Origin: JAGPUQ01 sp050250395
Lineage (GTDB): Bacteria; Pseudomonadota; Gammaproteobacteria; Pseudomonadales; Porticoccaceae
Direction of reading: 5' to 3'
Assembly: GCA_050250395.1 (NCBI GenBank)
Contig: JBFWOQ010000010.1
Span: 1 to 64,000 of the forward strand
Length of the DNA: 64,000 nt
A model generated the notes under the pieces. The model ran no database searches. It saw nothing but the letters and a program-made list of their open reading frames with translations, and had not been told where the DNA came from. The position numbers and the translations under genes were made by a program. Below, piece after piece: positions 8,891-15,853 of this stretch. Numbering within the stretch: the first letter of the stretch is position 1; every line of letters begins with the position of its first letter.

Positions 8891-10723
8891 TTAAAGCCTG
8901 CCGAGATCCCGGACCGCGCCGCGGTCGGCGCTGGTAGCGAGCAGGGCGTAGGCCTTGAGCGCCGCCGAGACCTTGCGCGGGCGCTTTTCGGCGGGATGCC
9001 AGCCGAGTATTTCGCGCCGCTCCCGGCGCGTGGCGAGCTCGGCTTCGCTCACCTTGAGTTCGATGGCGCGGTTGGGGATGTCGATGCGGATGGCGTCGCC
9101 CGTTTCCACCAGGCCGATGGTGCCGCCGGCGGCGGCTTCCGGCGAGACATGGCCTATGGACAGCCCGGAGGTGCCCCCGGAGAAGCGGCCGTCGGTGATC
9201 AGCGCGCAGGCCTTGCCGAGACCCTTGGATTTCAGGTAACTGGTGGGGTAGAGCATCTCCTGCATGCCGGGGCCGCCGCGCGGACCTTCGTAACGCACCA
9301 CCACCACGGCGCCGGGCTTGACGCGATCGTGGAGGATGGCGTCGACCGCCGCCTCCTGGCTTTCGACCACATGGGCCGGGCCCTCGAACACCAGAATGGA
9401 GGCGTCGACGCCGGCGGTCTTCACCACGCAGCCGTTGGGCGCCAGGTTGCCGTACAGCACGGCGAGGCCACCGTCCTGGCTGTAGGCGTGTGCGACGGCG
9501 CGGATGCAGCCCTCGACGCGGTCGTCGTCCAGGCTCGGCCAGCGGGTGGCCTGACTGAAGGCGACCTGGGTGGGAATGCCCGCCGGGCCGGCCCGGAAAA
9601 AGTTTTGCACCGCTTCCGCGGGGTTGCGTTTGATATCCCAGGTATCCAGCGCTTCGCCCATCGTATTGGCGTACACGGTTGGCAGATCCGTGTGCAGCAA
9701 ACCGGCGCGGTCGAGCTCGCCCAGGATGCCCATGACGCCACCGGCACGATGCACGTCCTCCATGTGGTATTTGGGCGTGCTCGGCGCCACCTTGCACAGG
9801 TTCGGCACCTTGTGGGACAGCCGGTCGATGTCGGCCAGGGTGAAATCAACCTCGGCTTCCTGCGCCGCCGCCAGCAGATGCAGGATGGTGTTGGTGGAAC
9901 CGCCCATGGCGATGTCAAGGCTCATGGCGTTCTCGAAGGCTTCGAAACTGGCGATGGAGCGCGGCAGCACCCGGTAGTCGTCCTCGTCGTAGTGGCGGCG
10001 GGCCAGTGCGACGATGCGCCGGCCGGCTTCCAGAAACAGTTGCTCGCGATCGGCATGGGTCGCCAGCACCGAGCCGTTGCCGGGCAGCGACAGGCCGAGC
10101 GCCTCGGTCAGGCAGTTCATGGAATTGGCGGTGAACATGCCGGAGCAGGAGCCGCAGGTGGGGCAGGCGGAGCGCTCGTACTCGGCGACTTTCTCGTCGC
10201 TGGCGCTGTCGTCCACCGCGATCATCATGGCATCGACCAGATCCAGCTTCTGCTCCGCCAGCCGGGTCTTGCCCGCTTCCATGGGGCCGCCGGACACGAA
10301 AATCGTGGGGATATTGAGCCGCAGTGCCGCCATCAGCATGCCGGGGGTGATCTTGTCGCAGTTGGAGATGCACACCAGGGCATCGGCGCAGTGGGCATTG
10401 ACCATGTACTCGACCGAGTCCGCGATGATGTCCCGCGACGGCAGCGAATAGAGCATGCCGTCGTGGCCCATGGCGATGCCGTCATCCACCGCGATGGTGT
10501 TGAACTCCTTGCCGACGCCGCCCGCCCGCTCGATCTCCCCGATCACCAGTTGGCCCAGGTCCTTGAGGTGCACATGGCCGGGGACGAACTGGGTGAAACT
10601 GTTGGCGACCGCGACGATGGGCTTGTTGAAATCCGCGTCGGTCATCCCGGTGGCGCGCCACAGGGAGCGCGCGCCCGCCATGTTGCGGCCGCGGGTGGTG
10701 GTGTGGGAGCGATAGGTCGGCAT
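8891..10723 (-). CDS. ilvD: Dihydroxy-acid dehydratase
   Basis: Iron-sulfur enzyme that dehydrates dihydroxy acids to the keto-acid precursors of valine, isoleucine and leucine. The 610-residue protein has the family's cluster cysteines in CISNCDKITPGM and CPTCGSCSGMFTANSMNCL. GKTRLAEQKLDL and, near the C-terminus, DGRFSGGTSGLSIGHVSPEA are also typical. The Met at 10723 (MPTYRSHTTTRGRNMAGARS) matches the usual N-terminus; the frame is open further upstream but those residues are not typical. It is convergent with the TonB-like gene, 33 bases apart, and no other ilv gene is near. Confidence 0.97.
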   Translation of the reverse strand: MPTYRSHTTTRGRNMAGARSLWRATGMTDADFNKPIVAVANSFTQFVPGHVHLKDLGQLVIGEIERAGGVGKEFNTIAVDDGIAMGHDGMLYSLPSRDIIADSVEYMVNAHCADALVCISNCDKITPGMLMAALRLNIPTIFVSGGPMEAGKTRLAEQKLDLVDAMMIAVDDSASDEKVAEYERSACPTCGSCSGMFTANSMNCLTEALGLSLPGNGSVLATHADREQLFLEAGRRIVALARRHYDEDDYRVLPRSIASFEAFENAMSLDIAMGGSTNTILHLLAAAQEAEVDFTLADIDRLSHKVPNLCKVAPSTPKYHMEDVHRAGGVMGILGELDRAGLLHTDLPTVYANTMGEALDTWDIKRNPAEAVQNFFRAGPAGIPTQVAFSQATRWPSLDDDRVEGCIRAVAHAYSQDGGLAVLYGNLAPNGCVVKTAGVDASILVFEGPAHVVESQEAAVDAILHDRVKPGAVVVVRYEGPRGGPGMQEMLYPTSYLKSKGLGKACALITDGRFSGGTSGLSIGHVSPEAAAGGTIGLVETGDAIRIDIPNRAIELKVSEAELATRRERREILGWHPAEKRPRKVSAALKAYALLATSADRGAVRDLGRL

Positions 10724-10869
10724 GGCGAACCCCTGGAGGCGGTGGTTGGTCGAAACGGGCCCGGAGAATACCAGAGTCGCCGGAGGCACTGAACGCCGCT
10801 GTGCCTTCGATGGCCCCCGCTATCGCGCAGGATGCCGCTTCTCGTTGCCCCGGAATCCGTCGGCTGGGT

Positions 10870-11103
10870 TCACTTCCCGGAGGCCGACCGCTCGAGACGT
10901 TCGGCCAACCAAACCTTGATGATCGACTGCCGGGTAACACCCAAGCGACGGGCTTCCTTGTCCAGGGCTTCGATCATCCAGTCCGGGAAATCCACGTTGA
11001 TCCGTTTCTGCTGTTGGTGAGGTCTACGTGCCTTGGCAATATCCAGGACCGCCGTGACATCTTTTCCGTCATCGAAATCGGCATCGAATTTTTTAGCTTT
11101 CAT
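10870..11103 (-). CDS. brnA: BrnA-type antitoxin
   Basis: DNA-binding antitoxin of a type II pair, expected to neutralise the BrnT ribonuclease and repress the operon. The 77-residue protein has a flexible acidic N-terminus and a ribbon-helix-helix-like C-terminal half (RINVDFPDWMIEALDKEARR followed by LGVTRQSIIKVWLAERLE). The start at 11103 overlaps the toxin's end by 11 bases, the usual toxin-first BrnTA order. The frame extends further upstream inside brnT, but that would not be typical. Gene symbol rests on family resemblance. Confidence 0.85.
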   Translation of the reverse strand: MKAKKFDADFDDGKDVTAVLDIAKARRPHQQQKRINVDFPDWMIEALDKEARRLGVTRQSIIKVWLAERLERSASGK

Positions 11104-11356
11104 AGATGGCCACCTCTTCCGGTCGAGCCCGACGAACCGAGATGATGCGGATATTTTCGCCGCGGTGAGTAACGACGGCCGACCAGTGCCGACCCTCGAT
11201 GCGGCCAATCACCAATGTTCGGGGCTCATCAAACGTCCTTGCCGGGATTTCGATGAAGGATTGATCGCTCCAGAGTGCCTGGGCCTGAACGAAGTCGATC
11301 CCGTGCTTGCCCAGGTTGATACGACTTTTCTCCTGGTCGTACTCGAACGAAAACAT
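11093..11356 (-). CDS. brnT: BrnT-family ribonuclease toxin
   Basis: Small toxin with a RelE-like fold that cleaves RNA when its antitoxin is lost. The 87-residue sequence fits the family closely: FEYDQEKSRINLGKHGIDF at the N-terminus, a central DEPRTLVIGRIEGRHW, and the C-terminal RIISVRRARPEE. The gene leads a two-gene unit with brnA. The 82 bases upstream are more AT-rich than the surroundings and hold a TATATT element (11366-11371 on the plus strand reads AATATA) that could be a -10 box. No clear -35 is seen. Confidence 0.87.
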   Translation of the reverse strand: MFSFEYDQEKSRINLGKHGIDFVQAQALWSDQSFIEIPARTFDEPRTLVIGRIEGRHWSAVVTHRGENIRIISVRRARPEEVAIYES

Positions 11357-11438
11357 GATGTGAGAAATATACCATTATGCCGAACCAAGGTTTCCTGCGG
11401 CTGGCACCTGCCGGATTGCACACGCATGGGCATTTAGA

Positions 11439-12644
11439 TCAGACCGCGCCCGCCGCGCGCAGCGCCGCGATCTCGTCCGGCGCGCGGCCCAGTTCGCGCA
11501 GCACCTGATCGGTATGTTCGCCCGGCGTCGGCGGGCGGATGCGGATCGCGCCCGGCGTCGCGGTCAGCTTGATGGCGATCCCGGGCTGGGTGGCGTCGGG
11601 CTGACGGGGATCGCCCGCGGGCAGGATCATCCCGCGGTGGCGCAACTGCGGGTCGTTGACGGCCTCGGCGAGTCCGTTGACCTCGCCGACGCAGACATCG
11701 GTCGCGGCGAAGAACGCCACCCATTCGGCGAGCGTGCGGGTGCGCATGAGCGCTTCGATCTCCGCCTTGGCCGCGCGTTGTTCGGCGCTGGGCGAACGCT
11801 GGAAATCGTCGGTCTGCATACCCTGGCGCTTGAGGTCGGGGCGCCCCAGGGCCTCACAGAAGTTGCTCCACAGCCAGGGCTCCATGCAGCCGACCGACAG
11901 CCAGCGCTCGTCGCGGGTCGGATACACCGCGTAGTAGGGATGCGCGCCGGCAAAGACGTTTTCGCCGCGCTGGGCTTCCGCGCCACCGACGAAGTAATTG
12001 CGGATTCCCGGCACCGCCGTGAGCAGCGCAAAGGCGGTATCGAGATAGGCCACGTCGACCTGCTGGCCGCGCCCGGTGCTCTGCCGGGCGAGCAGCGCGA
12101 GCAGGATGCCGATCACGCCGTGCAGGGCGGCGCCGGCGTAATCGGCGACGATGTTGAGCGGGATCGGGGGCGGGCTTTCCCGGGTGCCGAGCTGGCCGAG
12201 CACGCCGGCAATGGCGAGATAGTTGAGATCGTGTCCGGCCCGGTCGCGATAGGGGCCGTCCTGTCCGAAGCCGCTCAGCGAGCAATACACCAGCCGCGGG
12301 TTGATCGCGCTCAGGGTCGCGTAGTCGGCGCCCAGCCGCGCGCCGACCCCGGGGCGGAAGCCTTCGATGACCACATCGGACTTGGCGACCAGCTCGTGCA
12401 ATACCGTCTGCGCCGCCGGATCCTTCAGATTGAGCGTTATGCTCCGCTTGTTGCGGTTGGCGAATTCGGAGCGCACCCAGAGATCGTCATCCTTCGCGCC
12501 CATGTGCTTGGCGGCGCCGGGCCGGGCCGGGGTTTCGATCTTGAGGACCTCCGCCCCCATGTCGCCCAGCATCATGGTGCAGAACGAGCCCGGCGCGACA
12601 CGGTTCAGTTCCAGGATGCGGATTCCGTCGAGCGGAGATTTCAT
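11439..12644 (-). CDS. Family III (CaiB/BaiF) CoA-transferase, alpha-methylacyl-CoA racemase-like
   Basis: Acts on CoA thioesters, either moving CoA between acids or inverting the alpha-methyl centre. The 401-residue protein starts with PLDGIRILELNRVAPGSFC and has GDMGAEVLKIETP, the family's CoA-binding N-terminal region. AGHDLNYLAIAG and VADYAGAALHG carry the His and Asp positions used by racemase-type members, so I favour that branch over a true transferase. The upstream gene on the same strand (VOC protein) ends 94 bases away, and the two may form an operon for degrading a branched acyl-CoA. The substrate is not known. Confidence 0.85.
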   Translation of the reverse strand: MKSPLDGIRILELNRVAPGSFCTMMLGDMGAEVLKIETPARPGAAKHMGAKDDDLWVRSEFANRNKRSITLNLKDPAAQTVLHELVAKSDVVIEGFRPGVGARLGADYATLSAINPRLVYCSLSGFGQDGPYRDRAGHDLNYLAIAGVLGQLGTRESPPPIPLNIVADYAGAALHGVIGILLALLARQSTGRGQQVDVAYLDTAFALLTAVPGIRNYFVGGAEAQRGENVFAGAHPYYAVYPTRDERWLSVGCMEPWLWSNFCEALGRPDLKRQGMQTDDFQRSPSAEQRAAKAEIEALMRTRTLAEWVAFFAATDVCVGEVNGLAEAVNDPQLRHRGMILPAGDPRQPDATQPGIAIKLTATPGAIRIRPPTPGEHTDQVLRELGRAPDEIAALRAAGAV

Positions 12645-12738
12645 GGGACGCTGTCCTCGATGCTGTTTTGGTGGTGATGGTTTTTGCGCGGGCGCGCTGT
12701 TTTCGGAACGGCGAGTTCAGAACGGCGAGCGCAACCGG

Positions 12739-13587
12739 TCAGGCCGCCTGGATCCGGATCAGGGCGCCGAAGGCATCTTCGCGCGGAACTTCCAGCACAT
12801 TGCGGTTATCCGCCGCCGGGTGCACCCGGATGCCGTGGCCGGCGAGCGACCGGGCGGTTGCCGGCAGATCGGGCGACTCCAGCACCAGCGCGTACATGCC
12901 TTCGCGCTTTTCTTCCAGATGATGCTCGATGGCGCGGGCGAAAGTCCGGGAAGCGTCCTTGACGGCCACCAGCTCGATCACGCCGCCGGTCGGCGGCCGG
13001 CAGATGGCCGACCAGACGCCGCGCTCGGCGTCATCCAGGATCTTGCCCACGGGCAGCTTGAACCGTTTGCCGTACACCTCCACCGCGTGCTCGATATCCT
13101 CGACCGCCACAATGACGCGGACGATACCGGACAGGCGCGGCGCGCGGTCGTCGGGCTCGCCCTTGTACTGGCCCTTGAACGAATCGACCGGGTAGACGCG
13201 AATCAACACGCCGTGGGTGGAGTTGGGATGGACATCGCGGCCAAAGGCGCCGGGCATCAGGGGCATGACATTGAGGCCGCGATCCGCCAGCTCGGCGGCT
13301 TCGTCGTCGGGCACCGGCGCTTCCAGCATCAGGGCAAACAGGCCTTCGCCGCGCCGATCGAGGAAACCCTGCAAGCTCTTGCCGAGCGGCGTATCCGGAT
13401 CGACGGGACACATCAATTCGATATTGCTGCCGCCGGCGGGCACGCACATGCCGAGCGCGGCGCCGTACTCCTTGCGACTCATCTCCGAAAGATCGAGCAC
13501 GGGCATGTGAAACTTGTCCCGGAACAGGCTGACCAGGGCGTTGAAATCATGGGCGGCAATCGCGATGCGGGGCATTCCGGTGATCAT
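12739..13587 (-). CDS. Two-domain VOC (glyoxalase/dioxygenase fold) protein
   Basis: A metal-dependent VOC-superfamily protein of 282 residues with two tandem units. Unit one (about 1-130) opens PRIAIAAHDFNALVSLFRDKF; unit two (about 140-282) opens VRVIVAVEDIEHAVEVYGKRF. Both contain the IEL segment that supplies a metal ligand in the family (SNIELMCP and GVIELVAV). It could be an epimerase, lyase or ring-cleavage enzyme. Start at 13587 is well supported by AGGAGA eight bases upstream. Position upstream of the racemase-like CoA-transferase suggests a role in CoA-ester metabolism, for example as an epimerase. Confidence 0.75.
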   Translation of the reverse strand: MITGMPRIAIAAHDFNALVSLFRDKFHMPVLDLSEMSRKEYGAALGMCVPAGGSNIELMCPVDPDTPLGKSLQGFLDRRGEGLFALMLEAPVPDDEAAELADRGLNVMPLMPGAFGRDVHPNSTHGVLIRVYPVDSFKGQYKGEPDDRAPRLSGIVRVIVAVEDIEHAVEVYGKRFKLPVGKILDDAERGVWSAICRPPTGGVIELVAVKDASRTFARAIEHHLEEKREGMYALVLESPDLPATARSLAGHGIRVHPAADNRNVLEVPREDAFGALIRIQAA

Positions 13588-13783
13588 GGTGTTCTCTCCT
13601 GCGGATCCTGGCGGGCGTGTCGCCGGTCCGCGGTGGGCTGTTATGTTGTGATCGTCAGCTTACAGCCTGGCGCGGCCAATTCAACGGCTGGCATCCTGTG
13701 CCGTCCGGTGGAGGCAGCGCACTGCGTTGAGGGAGCCGGCACATATCAGGTTTCAGCGGCCATTTACCCGGAGAAAATAACCC

Positions 13784-14599
13784 ATGTCGGAACTGACCGA
13801 TCTGCTCGGCGCCATCACAATCGGCGCCAAAACCACACCGCGCAAAGGCGAATACAAAGTCCGCGCGGTGCTGTTCGACACCTACGGCACGGTCTGCGAT
13901 TTCTACGGGCCCATCAAGCGCCGACTGGAACGCTTTGCGCGCGAGCGCGGCGTGATCTGCGATGCCGGCGCCATGGCCATCGCCTGGCGTACGGCCTATG
14001 TGCGCTCGACTTTTACCCAGGCCGCGCAGCAAACCGCGTTTCGGCCCTTGCGCGAAATACAGCGTGAGAATCTTGAGAAGGTAATGCAGGCGCATTTCCC
14101 GGCGCCGGTGTCGGCACCGGAGCTGGACGAACTCACCACCGTCTGGGATCGTCTGGACCCCTGGCCGGATACGGTAGCGGGACTGCACCTGCTCAAAGGC
14201 CAGGCCATCATCGCGCCCATGTCCAACGGCAACTTTGTCGATATGGTCAATCTTGCGCGCTATGCCGGTTTGCCCTGGGACATCATTCTGGGCGCATCCG
14301 TCGCGCAAATGTACAAACCCCATCCCGACGCCTACCTCAAGTCCATCGCCGCCCTGGGCTTGCAACCGGAAGCAGTCTGCATGGTCGCGGCGCACCAGGC
14401 GGAGCTGCCCTATGCCGCGGGGCACGGGATGCAGACCGCGTTCATCATGCGTCCGGACGAATTTGGCGGCGCCATCAAGCCCCGCGAACCGGAGGCCGGC
14501 AATCCTTATCTGGCGGCGGCGGAAATCTATCCGGAAGGCGACTGGACCTATGTCACGGACAGCCTCATCGATCTGGCCGAGCAGATCAGGCGTGCCTGA
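13784..14599 (+). CDS. Type II haloacid dehalogenase-like HAD hydrolase
   Basis: Hydrolase that in this family displaces halide from 2-haloacids; many members act on other substrates. The 271-residue protein has the nucleophile motif VLFDTYGTVCDF near residue 27, a cap region, MSNGNFVDMVNLARYAGLPW with the motif II Ser/Asn, and KPHPDAYLKS with the conserved Lys. The motif III position reads MVAAHQAEL, where the usual family sequence is VAAHxxDL. So the first conserved acid of the final loop is Glu rather than Asp. About 25 extra residues precede the first motif. The ATG has GGAG upstream. Divergent from the VOC gene, with 196 bases shared between them. Confidence 0.78.
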   Translation: MSELTDLLGAITIGAKTTPRKGEYKVRAVLFDTYGTVCDFYGPIKRRLERFARERGVICDAGAMAIAWRTAYVRSTFTQAAQQTAFRPLREIQRENLEKVMQAHFPAPVSAPELDELTTVWDRLDPWPDTVAGLHLLKGQAIIAPMSNGNFVDMVNLARYAGLPWDIILGASVAQMYKPHPDAYLKSIAALGLQPEAVCMVAAHQAELPYAAGHGMQTAFIMRPDEFGGAIKPREPEAGNPYLAAAEIYPEGDWTYVTDSLIDLAEQIRRA

Positions 14600-14771
14600 C
14601 CATGCCTGTTGGTCAAGCGACCCTCGGCAATCGACCCTGGTCAAAGGGATCAAGGCCCGACGACTCCGGGGTACCGGGATCGGAAGGGAATTCGAAAAGA
14701 CGGTACTGTCTGGACGGAAGCCCCGGTCGTTCAGCCGGGCCACTGGGGATCAGCGGGCGACAGTGGCTACG

Positions 14772-15002
14772 TCAGCGCACAGGCGCAACCAGCTCCACTG
14801 CCCGCGCCGCCTCCGGACTCAGGTCGCCGGCGCCCTGTCGGGCGTGCTCCCTCAGTTTCGCGGTCATGGCCGGGGTCCAGAAGCGTTTCATGTGTGCGGC
14901 CGCGGTTTCGATGCGGGCCTCGGGGGTGAGGGCGGGCACATTGGCGACGATCTGGTTGGCCATTTTGACCAGGTGTTCCACGGACGACTCTGACACCTTC
15001 AT
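14772..15002 (-). CDS. fdsD: Formate dehydrogenase delta subunit
   Basis: Small accessory subunit of the soluble NAD-linked molybdenum formate dehydrogenase. The 76-residue sequence contains SVEHLVKMANQIVANV and MKRFWTPAMTAKLREHA, both typical of FdsD. Its ATG overlaps the fdhD stop by four bases (ATGA), so it is the last gene of the fds operon. A longer open frame runs upstream within fdhD but is a shadow. The 172 bases to the convergent dehalogenase gene hold no clear terminator. Confidence 0.92.
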   Translation of the reverse strand: MKVSESSVEHLVKMANQIVANVPALTPEARIETAAAHMKRFWTPAMTAKLREHARQGAGDLSPEAARAVELVAPVR

Positions 15003-15853
15003 GCACTCCCGGTGATGCGATGGGGATGGGTATAGACCATGTGGCGGCCGGGGCGGGCGAAGCCGACCAGCGTGAGGTTGGCCGCCGCGGCCAACTCGAT
15101 GGCGAGCGCCGTGGGAGCGGACACCGCGGCGAGGATCGCGATGCCCTGGCTCGCGGCCTTGACCACCATTTCGTAGCTGGCGCGGCTCGAGATCAGCGCG
15201 AAGCCTGCATCCCAGGGCGAGCCGAGCCGGCAGCGCGCGCCGATCAGTTTGTCGAGGGCATTGTGTCGGCCGACGTCTTCGCGCAGTGCGAGAATCTGGC
15301 CCGTGGCATCGCACCAGGCCGCGCCGTGAACGGCGCCGGTGTGCGCCTGCAAGGGCTGATGCGCGGACAATTGCGCAACCGCGCGTTCGATGGCGGCGTG
15401 GTCGACCGGGAAATTTCCGGTCACGGGGGCTGGCTTGCGCACCGCCTGTTGCAGGGATTCGGCGCCGCACAGACCGCAGCCGGTGCGGCCGGTGAGGTTG
15501 CGGCGCACGGCCTTGAGCGCCGCCAGTCGTTCGGCGGCGATGGTCATGGCCACTTCGATGCCGTCGGCCTGCGGCAGTACCTCAAGATCGTAGAGTTCGC
15601 GGGGGTCGGCGAGGATGCCTTCGGTGAGGCTGAAACCGAGGGCGAAATCTTCCAGGTCGTCGGGGGTCGCCATCATCACCACATGGGAGATGCCGTTGTA
15701 GACCAGCGCCACCGGCAACTCGCAGGCGACGGTATCGGTTACCTCCGCGCGGTTGCCGTGGCGCCAGTCGCGGGCGCCGACGACCCGGCTGGTCGCGATG
15801 CCGGCGATCGGTGCCGTGCCGACCGCCTCAACCTGCGGGACTGGGCGTTTCAT
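14999..15853 (-). CDS. fdhD: Formate dehydrogenase accessory sulfurtransferase FdhD (FdsC)
   Basis: Transfers sulfur to the molybdenum cofactor so that formate dehydrogenase is active; also called FdsC in fds operons. The 284-residue protein has the hallmark GRTGCGLCGAESL with the two functional cysteines near residue 120. VALVYNGISHVVMMATPDDLEDF precedes it and DVGRHNALDKLIG lies near residue 195. It overlaps the end of fdsA by 26 bases and fdsD by four. Confidence 0.95.
   Translation of the reverse strand: MKRPVPQVEAVGTAPIAGIATSRVVGARDWRHGNRAEVTDTVACELPVALVYNGISHVVMMATPDDLEDFALGFSLTEGILADPRELYDLEVLPQADGIEVAMTIAAERLAALKAVRRNLTGRTGCGLCGAESLQQAVRKPAPVTGNFPVDHAAIERAVAQLSAHQPLQAHTGAVHGAAWCDATGQILALREDVGRHNALDKLIGARCRLGSPWDAGFALISSRASYEMVVKAASQGIAILAAVSAPTALAIELAAAANLTLVGFARPGRHMVYTHPHRITGSA

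Noticed and set aside
8996..10792. 598-codon plus-strand frame opposite ilvD
   Set aside because: ilvD has all family motifs on the minus strand; the antisense product is His/Gly/Ala-rich and matches nothing.
14600..14771. Terminator between the dehalogenase gene and fdsD
   Set aside because: CCCGG/CCGGG pairs and other short repeats are present but no stable stem with a T-run.
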